From positions 1 to 21,551 of the IMG/VR virus record IMGVR_UViG_3300045256_000773: a stretch of 21,551 bases of DNA, one strand, 5' to 3'. The notes under the pieces were generated by a model. The model was not told the origin of the DNA. It was given only the letters and a program-made list of their open reading frames with translations, and made no database searches. A program made the translations under genes and the position numbers. Shown piece after piece: positions 1-5,335 of the stretch (within the stretch, counting starts at the first letter, position 1; each line of letters opens with the position of its first letter). Source of the stretch: a virus.

Positions 1-1
1 T

Positions 2-787
2 GGCGTGTACCAGACCGTCATCAACCAGATTCCTCCGCACCGCGTGTACATCGAACCCTTCGCCGGAATGGGCGGGGTTTTTCGGAAAAAACAAGCTGCT
101 GACACCAGCATCATGATCGACCTCAGCAACGAGGTGGTGGAGTTTTGGGAGAACCGGGGCTTTGAGCGGATGCGGGTTTGGGACACTCGCGCTGCCGACC
201 AGGGCCGGTACGTGTACCGGGGCAACGCGCTCACCTTCCTGGCCGGAAACTTACCGGCCCGCTGGAACAACGAGCAAACGGTGCTCTACGTGGACCCGCC
301 TTACCCGCTGGCCACTCGTCGGTCAAGCCACCGCTACGATCACGAACTGACCGATGCCGAGCACGACGTGCTGCTCAACATCCTGCTCCGCCTCCAGTGC
401 CGGATTTTGCTTTCAACCTACCCCAACGACCTCTACCGGTACAAACTGACAATGGCGGGCTGGCGACTCATCGAGTTTCAGGCCCGGACGCGCGGCGGCA
501 CGATGGCCACCGAGTGGCTCTGGATGAATTTTCCGGAGCCGACCACCCTCCACGATTACCGCTACGCGGGCGGTGACTACCGGCAGCGCGAACGCATCCG
601 CAAGCGGGTGAAGCGCTTCATGCGGAAGTTCGGCCAGATGGACCCGCTTGAACGCAACGCCATCCTGGAAGCCATCAACCAGGCCACCGGCGGTCGATCT
701 GGCACCGCCGAAACCGGTGATTCCGGCCGGAACGCCATGTCGGAACTGGTTCTGATCGACCAAAACCACCTTAGTTCTTTCGCATGA
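2..787 (+). CDS. D12-class N6-adenine DNA methyltransferase, 5' end cut by window
   Basis: This enzyme transfers a methyl group from S-adenosylmethionine to adenine N6 in DNA. In a phage its likely role is protection from host restriction. Counting from the GTG at position 5, the SAM-binding motif reads YIEPFAGMG (about residues 15-23) and the catalytic DPPY motif IV lies at residues 97-100, followed by the usual LLSTYP segment. The frame is open to the left edge, and the residues before YIEPFAG look like the middle of the family's N-terminal helix. The true start and the GGK loop are therefore probably outside the window. It is short for the family and lacks the long recognition insert of the second methylase at 17491, so specificity probably differs. 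The stop overlaps the next start (ATGA). The family call is firm; the target site cannot be read from sequence. Confidence 0.9.
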   Translation, partial: GVYQTVINQIPPHRVYIEPFAGMGGVFRKKQAADTSIMIDLSNEVVEFWENRGFERMRVWDTRAADQGRYVYRGNALTFLAGNLPARWNNEQTVLYVDPPYPLATRRSSHRYDHELTDAEHDVLLNILLRLQCRILLSTYPNDLYRYKLTMAGWRLIEFQARTRGGTMATEWLWMNFPEPTTLHDYRYAGGDYRQRERIRKRVKRFMRKFGQMDPLERNAILEAINQATGGRSGTAETGDSGRNAMSELVLIDQNHLSSFA

Positions 788-1011
788 AAACGATCACAAT
801 CAGGTATCCGCAGATTGTAATTGACACCAAAGAGGTGTCAGTCGAAGACGAGAAGTTTGAAGAGCTTTCAAACTCTTCCCTTCACGACATCACCGATTTT
901 ATTTGGGAAAATCTTACTGAAGACGAGCGCGACTGGTCAACAGGAAAGGAATCGATGATGAACGCGATTGAAGTTGGCTATGCCGGAATTCGGAAAAACA
1001 CAAAACCGTAA
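784..1011 (+). CDS. small acidic hypothetical protein
   Basis: A 75-residue protein that I do not recognise. It begins with a short beta-like stretch (TITIRYPQIVID) and continues with an acidic helical region rich in E and D. No Cys/His cluster, signal peptide or membrane segment is visible. Its ATG overlaps the stop of the methylase by four bases, so it is probably translationally coupled to it. A role alongside the methylase is possible but is inferred from position only. Confidence 0.6.
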   Translation: MKTITIRYPQIVIDTKEVSVEDEKFEELSNSSLHDITDFIWENLTEDERDWSTGKESMMNAIEVGYAGIRKNTKP

Positions 1012-1029
1012 CCATCCAACCCCACTCAA

Positions 1030-1254
1030 ATGGATTTCAAAGTAATCAACATCGACGGCGACCAAGTGTGCATCCGCCGCGACCGCACTGACGAAGGCGA
1101 GAGCGTCGTGGTGTCGGCCTTCCTTCAAGATGACGAAGGCTGCGAACTGCTCCAGGAGTACGAGTACGCTTTCAACTCGACCTTTTTGGCGGTGGGAAGC
1201 GGCACCGGTTACCGAAATGGATGCGAAACAACATCGAGCACGTGTACCCGCTGA
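1030..1254 (+). CDS. small hypothetical protein, 3' end probably disrupted
   Basis: A 74-residue protein with a plausible beta-rich N-terminal part, FKVINIDGDQVCIRRDR followed by an acidic stretch and EYEYAFN. After about residue 55 the composition changes to G/T/S/C-rich sequence that looks like out-of-frame reading. At the same point the -1 frame opens into a recognisable C-terminal piece of a PAPS-reductase-like protein (next entry). I infer an indel or deletion joining two unrelated genes, so the last 20 or so residues may not be original. Function unknown. Confidence 0.45.
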   Translation: MDFKVINIDGDQVCIRRDRTDEGESVVVSAFLQDDEGCELLQEYEYAFNSTFLAVGSGTGYRNGCETTSSTCTR

Positions 1255-1592
1255 TTGAATTTCGCCGCGACCGGGCCGCTGTTCAGCGCACGATTCAAGC
1301 CTATGGCCACGAGGTGCCGATGCCCAGCAATTGCCGGTTTTGCCCCTTTCAAAACGGCCCGGAACTGGTGTACCTCGAACGGTTCCACCCGGAAGACTGG
1401 CAGGAGTGGGTCAGGCTTGAAGCGGCCAAACTGGAACGCAGCCGTGACTCACCCCGCAATTTGGGGGTGAGGGGAGCCAAGCCGTTGCCGGTTGTGCTCG
1501 AAGAAGAAAAGCGAAAGTACGGCCACTGGTCCGACGAGCAGTTGATTGATTACAAAATGAGTCACGGGCACTGCGTGAAAAGCAAATTTTAA
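1221..1592 (+). CDS. C-terminal fragment of a phage PAPS-reductase-like (adenine nucleotide alpha hydrolase) protein
   Basis: The 123 residues match the C-terminal part of the PAPS reductase/alpha-hydrolase-like proteins common in phages. CRFCPF gives a Cys pair at residues 38 and 41, after YPLIEF and a helix that ends in GHEVP. The typical tail KYGHWSDEQLIDYKMSHGHC follows near the end. The N-terminal half, with the ATP-pyrophosphatase P-loop (SGGKDS-type), is missing. The frame is open upstream to 1134, where the previous in-frame stop ends, but has no start codon before the ATG at 1221, and no good ribosome-binding site precedes it. I read it as a decayed remnant, perhaps still translated. 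A perfect 8-bp hairpin lies inside it at 1448-1471. Confidence 0.6.
   Translation: MRNNIEHVYPLIEFRRDRAAVQRTIQAYGHEVPMPSNCRFCPFQNGPELVYLERFHPEDWQEWVRLEAAKLERSRDSPRNLGVRGAKPLPVVLEEEKRKYGHWSDEQLIDYKMSHGHCVKSKF
1448..1471. repeat. perfect inverted repeat inside the PAPS-reductase-like fragment
   Basis: CTCACCCC at 1448-1455 pairs with GGGGTGAG at 1464-1471 around an eight-base loop. It falls between the zinc-binding-like region and the conserved KYGHWSD tail, in a linker (SPRNLGVRG) that looks unlike the rest of the protein. It could be a small palindromic repeat inserted in frame, or ordinary coding sequence. Confidence 0.4.
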
Positions 1593-1596
1593 CCCC

Positions 1597-1845
1597 ATGA
1601 AACCCCACTACCTCAACCGCCGCGCCCGGTTCGTGCTCGTTTACCACGGGCTGGGCATTTACAGAGTCGAGCTTCAGTACCGCCTGAAGTGGTGGCGCTG
1701 GTATTTCTGGAAGTCAGTGGCGGCAGACAGCTTGTGGCCGGATGCAGAATTTGAGAAAATAAAGCACCGGTTGTTGAAACAGCGAACGGAAGCACGGAGG
1801 GAGAAAGCCAGTCAGCGGAAATTTCTAAAGCACTTCTTTCCATGA
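1597..1845 (+). CDS. small basic hypothetical protein
   Basis: An 82-residue basic, aromatic-rich protein that I do not recognise. The middle (YRLKWWRWYFWKS) is dense in W, Y and R, and the C-terminus is a lysine/arginine-rich helix. It could bind nucleic acid or membrane, but nothing specific can be shown. It starts four bases after the stop of the preceding gene and ends in an ATGA overlap with the next, so the three are probably co-transcribed. Confidence 0.6.
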   Translation: MKPHYLNRRARFVLVYHGLGIYRVELQYRLKWWRWYFWKSVAADSLWPDAEFEKIKHRLLKQRTEARREKASQRKFLKHFFP

Positions 1846-2132
1846 ATCAACTGAGCCTGTTTGACGAACCCCAACCGCCGCATTCACAAATTGCCCTCAC
1901 GCCTTCGGGTGAAACACCCAGAAAAGTGAAAGTAGCCGACCTTCTGCTGAAGGGCTACCGGGTGATTCGACCTGGCCACGATGTGAAGCGCGACCAATAT
2001 CTGATTAAAGAGGCAACTCTGAAAAGCGGAGCCGTTGGTTGGATAGTGATTGACCGGTATGCCAGCAAATACATCCGCGATTGCCGGTTTGTTGAAATGC
2101 TGCACGGTGGGGAAGGCATAGTCGAAGGGTAA
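1842..2132 (+). CDS. small protein with N-terminal beta-clamp-binding motif
   Basis: A 96-residue protein beginning MNQLSLFDEP. QLSLF at residues 3-7 (bases 1848-1862) fits the QL(S/D)LF consensus by which bacterial proteins dock on the DNA sliding clamp. A proline-rich linker follows, then a compact domain from about residue 28 (KVKVADLLLKGYRVIR ... GWIVIDRYASKYI) with alternating hydrophobic residues. I do not recognise that domain. The motif is seen directly; clamp binding is inferred from known biology. It overlaps the previous gene by four bases. Confidence 0.65.
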   Translation: MNQLSLFDEPQPPHSQIALTPSGETPRKVKVADLLLKGYRVIRPGHDVKRDQYLIKEATLKSGAVGWIVIDRYASKYIRDCRFVEMLHGGEGIVEG

Positions 2133-2151
2133 CCAGCAGAACCGTTTTCCG

Positions 2152-2517
2152 ATGAAAATCAGCATCCTGCCCTACGTGAAAAAAGCGCCGAACAAGTTGA
2201 CGGCGGCATTGATGGACCACGCTCGGGAAATTGTGGCGAACCCATTCCGGTTCGGGGTGGACTCCGCCGTGGCGCTGGAAGACCGGCTCAACGAGTGGCT
2301 ACAGGAAAACGCGGCCAGCTACCGAGGCTGCCGCCGGGAGAAACTTCGGTTTCACATTGGGGGCCACAGCTTAACGGTCCATAACCGACACGGAACTGAG
2401 CAATACAGGATCGAATTTGTGCGGATTGAGTACGATAAACGTCTTTTTAAGTACAGTTGCCGTGAATCCGACCACTGGCTGATGACGATCTCGTTCAATC
2501 CGTATGTGAAACTGTGA
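2152..2517 (+). CDS. hypothetical protein
   Basis: A 121-residue protein that I do not recognise. The first half is helical (KLTAALMDHAREIVANPF and an acidic helix with LNEWLQEN). The second half is beta-rich (LRFHIGGHSLTVHNRHG, YRIEFVRIEYD) and ends in a hydrophobic strand. No catalytic motif, membrane segment or signal peptide is evident. It lies in the run of small genes that ends at the terminator at 2796. Confidence 0.6.
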   Translation: MKISILPYVKKAPNKLTAALMDHAREIVANPFRFGVDSAVALEDRLNEWLQENAASYRGCRREKLRFHIGGHSLTVHNRHGTEQYRIEFVRIEYDKRLFKYSCRESDHWLMTISFNPYVKL

Positions 2518-2544
2518 ATTACTTTTTATCACCTCGAATCGTTC

Positions 2545-2772
2545 ATGGACTACTGGGACAAAATCTGGTCTGAAGCCGAAAAGGTGGCTGCCAGCGTCAA
2601 ACTCGAAATCGCGGAGCCGCCTTGCAAAACCTGCCGCCACTGGACTCCGCGAATCAAAACCGACGAAACCGGAAAGTTTGCCGGAATTGTGTGCTGCTCG
2701 GCAAAGAAGATGCACCGGGACTTCTCCTGCTTTGAAGATTCAGAGCCGAAAGCGCCACCGGTTTTTACTTGA
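2545..2772 (+). CDS. small Cys-rich, probably zinc-binding protein
   Basis: A 75-residue protein with CKTCRHW at residues 27-33, CC at 50-51, H57 and C62. The first Cys pair and the later Cys/His residues are spaced like a small zinc ribbon or treble clef, of a sort often seen among phage accessory proteins. The N-terminus is a short amphipathic helix and the C-terminus is proline-rich. It is the last gene before a strong rho-independent terminator. Metal binding is inferred; its partner is unknown. Confidence 0.6.
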   Translation: MDYWDKIWSEAEKVAASVKLEIAEPPCKTCRHWTPRIKTDETGKFAGIVCCSAKKMHRDFSCFEDSEPKAPPVFT

Positions 2773-2795
2773 CTCCGAAGCGAACGCCATAAATT

Positions 2796-2822
2796 AAGCC
2801 TCTGAAAACCAGAGGCTTTTTT
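2796..2822 (+). terminator. rho-independent terminator
   Basis: AAGCCTCTG pairs perfectly with CAGAGGCTT (9 bp) around the loop AAAAC and is followed by an uninterrupted run of six Ts. It lies 24 bases after the stop of the Cys-rich gene and closes the left-hand accessory operon. Confidence 0.9.
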
Positions 2823-2855
2823 CTTGCCAGAATGTGGACAACTATCTGCGAAGAA

Positions 2856-2890
2856 ACTTGCACGTCGCGCGCGTGAGTGCGTGACTTGCA
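2856..2890. repeat. direct repeat ACTTGCA in the amidoligase leader
   Basis: ACTTGCA occurs at 2856-2862 and again at 2884-2890, 28 bases apart, each followed by (T)CGTC. The GC-rich spacer includes CGCGCG. It lies between the terminator and the amidoligase start and could be an operator. The 142-base gap holds no recognisable -7 TAnnTTTG element. A weak TTG-N16-TATCTGCG at 2824-2850 is the best promoter candidate. Confidence 0.3.
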
Positions 2891-2914
2891 TCGTCATAAC
2901 ACGCAGAGAACCAC

Positions 2915-3865
2915 ATGAATACCAGCGCCATCCTCGCCAACCCGAACCTTACCAAAACCGAAAAAATCCGGCAACTCCTGGCCCTCGGCCTGACCCGCCG
3001 CCAGGTGGCCGACCTGACCGGCGGAAATTACGGTTTCGTGCAAAACGTATTTGCACGGTACTGGCCCGAGCAGGTGGCGAGCCGCAACGGGCAACCGCGC
3101 GCCGAGCAGTTCAGCTTCGTGCCCTTCAACCGGCGCTTCGGCATCGAAATCGAGGGGCACGGCATCGACCGCCACCGCTTGGCCACCGCCCTGCGCGAAG
3201 CGGGCCTGAACGCCTACGCCGAAGGCTACAACCACGCCACCGCCGCCCACTGGAAAGTGGTGACCGACGGCAGCCTGACCGGGGAGCAAAGTTTTGAACT
3301 GGTCAGCCCGGTGCTCGAAGGGCTGGCGGGCCTGGAGCAGGTGAAAACGGCCTGCGAGGTGCTGAAGCGCCTACGGGCGAAAATCAACCGCACCTGCGGC
3401 CTGCACATTCACTTCGACGCCGCCGCCATCGGCCTGCCGCAGATGAAAAACCTGCTGCTCAATTACAGCCACTACGAGGGCGTGATTGACTCCTTCATGC
3501 CCGAAAGCCGCCGCGCCGACCGCAATACCTACTGCCTGCCGGTGCGCCGAGTGTTTCAGAATTTCGAGGGCCGGGTCGACGCCGCCACGAGCATCAGCGC
3601 CCTGGCCACGGAGCAACGGAGCCGCTACCACAAAATCAACCTGACCGCCTACCTGCGCCACCGGAGCATCGAATTCCGGCAGCACAGCGGCACGGTGGAA
3701 TTCGAGAAAATCAGCAACTGGGTTGTTTTCCTGCACAACCTGGTCGAATTTTCCCGCACCAACCGGGTGACCGCCGCCGAGGCCACCTTCGCCAGCCTGA
3801 CCCGCTTTCAGCAGCCCGAGGTCATTGAATACATCCAAACCCGCATCAACCAATTGGCCGCATGA
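2915..3865 (+). CDS. phage amidoligase (Amidoligase_2 family) with N-terminal HTH
   Basis: A 316-residue protein. Residues 14-48 form a helix-turn-helix-like segment (TKTEKIRQLLALGLTRRQVA). From residue 73 it carries the hallmarks of the glutamine-synthetase-like COOH-NH2 ligase (putative amidoligase) family: FGIEIE at 75-80, WKVVTDGS at 113-120, ELVSP at 128-132, CGLHIHFD at 161-168, the R/Y/HKIN region at 236-242 and EFRQHSGT at 253-260. These acidic and basic residues are the presumed metal- and ATP-binding set. The family is predicted to join a carboxyl to an amine using ATP, forming amide or isopeptide bonds. The substrate is unknown. It overlaps the next gene by ATGA, and the pair sits between two terminators. 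All key motifs appear intact. Confidence 0.88.
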   Translation: MNTSAILANPNLTKTEKIRQLLALGLTRRQVADLTGGNYGFVQNVFARYWPEQVASRNGQPRAEQFSFVPFNRRFGIEIEGHGIDRHRLATALREAGLNAYAEGYNHATAAHWKVVTDGSLTGEQSFELVSPVLEGLAGLEQVKTACEVLKRLRAKINRTCGLHIHFDAAAIGLPQMKNLLLNYSHYEGVIDSFMPESRRADRNTYCLPVRRVFQNFEGRVDAATSISALATEQRSRYHKINLTAYLRHRSIEFRQHSGTVEFEKISNWVVFLHNLVEFSRTNRVTAAEATFASLTRFQQPEVIEYIQTRINQLAA

Positions 3866-4119
3866 TTTTCAAAACCCAAGACGGGGAATCGCTCACGGGC
3901 GATTCCCCCACCGAAATCCTGGAGGCGCTCCGCGACGGGTCGCGGTTTGCCTCCGACCAACCCCTCGATGAATTCCTGGCGGATTTTGCCCAACGCCTCG
4001 AACAATTCAACGGCGTGATGATAGGACCGACCGACGAAAAAAACCACGGCTGGCTGCTCAACGCCCTGGTCGAACACGGCTACCTCACGCCCGTGGACGA
4101 CCGTGCAACGGACCGATGA
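3862..4119 (+). CDS. small amidoligase-coupled protein
   Basis: An 85-residue acidic protein beginning MIFKTQDGESLTGDSPTEI, which suggests a short beta hairpin followed by helices; the later part has a helix-loop-helix look ending in GYLTP. It has no Cys, membrane segment or signal. Its ATG overlaps the amidoligase stop by four bases and a terminator begins 24 bases after its own stop, so the two genes form an exclusive cassette. It is probably a partner, substrate or immunity factor for the ligase; that is inference from context. Confidence 0.65.
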   Translation: MIFKTQDGESLTGDSPTEILEALRDGSRFASDQPLDEFLADFAQRLEQFNGVMIGPTDEKNHGWLLNALVEHGYLTPVDDRATDR

Positions 4120-4143
4120 TTTCTGTTTTCTCTGCTTTTTGCC

Positions 4144-4180
4144 GAAACCCCACCAGCCTTGCCGGTGGGGTTTCTTTTTT
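4144..4180 (+). terminator. strong rho-independent terminator
   Basis: GAAACCCCACC (4144-4154) pairs with GGTGGGGTTTC (4164-4174), an 11-bp perfect stem with a nine-base loop, followed by six Ts. It ends the amidoligase cassette. The promoter-like element at 4184 begins only four bases later. Confidence 0.93.
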
Positions 4181-4183
4181 CCC

Positions 4184-4217
4184 GTCCTTTTTGCCGCTGC
4201 GGGCAACGCCCAATTTG
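4184..4217 (+). promoter_or_regulatory. promoter-like element, copy 1 of a repeated family
   Basis: GTCCTTTTTG at 4184-4193 is followed after 16 bases by CCAATTTG (4210-4217), which resembles the Bacteroidota -33 TTTG and -7 TAnnTTTG pair. The start codon at 4238 lies 21 bases after the -7 box, leaving a short leader. The same arrangement recurs at 4923, 13095, 17430 and 18389. Confidence 0.6.
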
Positions 4218-4237
4218 GCGGAAAATCGTTTCCCGGT

Positions 4238-4639
4238 ATGCTTCGCCTGCTTCCCCTGCTGCTCAACGTGGTACGGCATCCAGCCGTAACCAACCCGCGC
4301 CAGTATTTCGGGCTGTGGGTGGCGGTCTGTGCCGTCATCGGGTTTGGGCTGGGGTGGTACCTCCAGCACCGGCGGTACGTGGAATGCCGCGACGAGCGGA
4401 CCGGCCTGCTCCGCGACGCCCTCCGCCACCAGCGAACCGCCGACTCGCTCCAATTCGCGGGCCAACTGGCCGCGCGCGACCTTCAACTTGCCAAACACCG
4501 TGACACCATCACCGACCTCCGCGAACAGGCTGCTCGCGACAGCCTACGCCACCTTTCTGAGCTTCAGTCTGTGCGGGCAATCAATGCCTACATCCACGCT
4601 GGCCGACAGCGCGGCCAGCGTCAGGGAGTACGTCCGTAA
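4238..4639 (+). CDS. membrane-anchored coiled-coil protein, i-spanin-like
   Basis: I chose the ATG at 4238 because a terminator and a promoter-like element lie just upstream, even though the frame is open further left. The 133-residue product has one membrane span at about residues 23-42 (YFGLWVAVCAVIGFGLGWYL). A charged helical region of about 70 residues rich in R, D, L and A follows, predicted to form a coiled coil. This short-anchor-plus-coil layout resembles inner-membrane spanins (Rz type), which fuse inner and outer membranes during lysis. The next gene overlaps its last 56 bases in the +1 frame. No sequence homology is claimed; the function is inferred from topology and from a lysis enzyme lying 4 kb downstream. 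Confidence 0.6.
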   Translation: MLRLLPLLLNVVRHPAVTNPRQYFGLWVAVCAVIGFGLGWYLQHRRYVECRDERTGLLRDALRHQRTADSLQFAGQLAARDLQLAKHRDTITDLREQAARDSLRHLSELQSVRAINAYIHAGRQRGQRQGVRP

Positions 4640-4919
4640 CGCCAACGCCATCCTCGACTCGCTGACGCGGTTTGAGTTTACCAAGCAGCGGTACCATGCC
4701 CTGCTTGGCGACTACTCGGCCAGCATCACGGCGCGCGTGGCGCTCACGGCCAACCTGAGCCAGGCCCGCACCGACCAGGCCGCGAGCGCGGCCCGGCTCA
4801 CCATCGCGGAAACGTCCCTTGGCCAGCAGCGCCGGAAACGGCGGTGGAGCCAGGTGGAAAACTGGCTGTGGCGAGCGGGGGCGAGCTACTGGCTCTACCG
4901 GCAGTTTCGGGGACGGTAA
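4584..4919 (+). CDS. coiled-coil protein overlapping the spanin-like gene
   Basis: A 111-residue protein from the ATG at 4584, in the +1 frame relative to the preceding gene. It is helical and A/R/L/S-rich (about residues 12-85), with a tryptophan-rich basic C-terminus (WSQVENWLWRAGASYWLYRQF). A GTG at 4500 would add a hydrophobic leader (RLLATAYATFLSFSLC) that looks like a signal sequence, but its residue before Cys is Leu, which is poor for a lipobox. It may be an outer-membrane spanin partner, or the displaced continuation of the upstream coil after a frameshift. Its stop codon sits in the loop of the terminator at 4911. Confidence 0.5.
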   Translation: MPTSTLADSAASVREYVRNANAILDSLTRFEFTKQRYHALLGDYSASITARVALTANLSQARTDQAASAARLTIAETSLGQQRRKRRWSQVENWLWRAGASYWLYRQFRGR

Positions 4920-4931
4920 ACCGTCCTTTTT
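4911..4931 (+). terminator. terminator with the stop codon in its loop
   Basis: GGACGG pairs with CCGTCC (6 GC-rich bp) around the loop TAAA and is followed by five Ts. The TAA stop of the preceding gene is the first three loop bases. The 3' arm and T-run also form the -33 part of the promoter-like element at 4923. Confidence 0.65.
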
Positions 4932-4957
4932 GGTGGTGTAGCACTGCGCGATGTTTG
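4923..4957 (+). promoter_or_regulatory. promoter-like element, copy 2
   Basis: GTCCTTTTTG at 4923-4932, then 17 bases, then GATGTTTG at 4950-4957. The start codon of the next gene (4982) lies 25 bases after the -7-like box. It overlaps the terminator at 4911-4931, so the site could end one transcript and start the next. Confidence 0.55.
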
Positions 4958-4981
4958 AAGTACAATAATAACCCAACACGC

Positions 4982-5290
4982 ATGCCCAAGCAGGTAATCA
5001 AGCGGCGGGCGGCTTTTGCCGACATCCACCAGGACACCCGAGGCGGGCTGCCGCACCTGTTTGCGGTGAAGTACCGCAAGAAAGACGGCTCCATCGGCTA
5101 CAAGCCCAACGTGAGCAAGTCGCTACGGCGGGTGGCCGGGCCGGGTGGGTACCGGGGCAACGTGAACCAAAACCACGTGCTGCTGCTCGAAAACCACGAC
5201 CTGCCGGTGAATCACCCCAACCGGCATTTCGAGATTTTGATCGACCTGCTGGTGGAGTACAACGGCATGGTGGTCGATCACACGGTTTAG
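4982..5290 (+). CDS. small hypothetical protein upstream of the portal
   Basis: A 102-residue protein from the ATG at 4982, chosen because the promoter-like element ends 25 bases upstream. The N-terminus is basic (KQVIKRRAAFADIHQDTRGG), followed by a beta-rich part (LPHLFAVKYRKKDGS) and a C-terminal segment with LIDLLVEYNGMVVDH. I do not recognise it. It is the first gene of the portal transcription unit and lies in the same reading frame as the portal, separated from it by the 12-base repeat. It is possibly a structural or regulatory head gene, by position only. Confidence 0.6.
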   Translation: MPKQVIKRRAAFADIHQDTRGGLPHLFAVKYRKKDGSIGYKPNVSKSLRRVAGPGGYRGNVNQNHVLLLENHDLPVNHPNRHFEILIDLLVEYNGMVVDHTV

Positions 5291-5298
5291 CGGGCCGC

Positions 5299-5334
5299 AA
5301 TGACGCTGTAAATGACACTGTAACTGACGCTGTA
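5299..5334 (+). repeat. three tandem 12-base repeats ending one base before the portal start
   Basis: Units AATGACGCTGTA, AATGACACTGTA and ACTGACGCTGTA run head to tail. In the portal's frame they read ATG ACG CTG TAA, ATG ACA CTG TAA, then CTG ACG CTG TAC leading into the portal ATG at 5336. They are two mini-ORFs of Met-Thr-Leu-stop and a third copy that has lost both its ATG and its stop. They may act in translational reinitiation or be replication slippage. Confidence 0.75.
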
Positions 5335-5335
5335 C

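Noticed and set aside
1179-1213. ACCTTTTTGG ahead of ATG 1221, similar to the repeated promoter element
   Set aside because: The base 27 positions on begins CGGTTACC, with no nAnnTTTG, and the string is coding in the 1030 gene.
4103-4237. Upstream extension of the spanin-like gene
   Set aside because: It would run through a strong terminator and the promoter-like element.
4500-4583. Lipoprotein signal upstream of the second coiled-coil gene
   Set aside because: The residue before Cys is Leu and the -3 residue is Phe, which does not fit the lipobox. Kept only as an alternative start.
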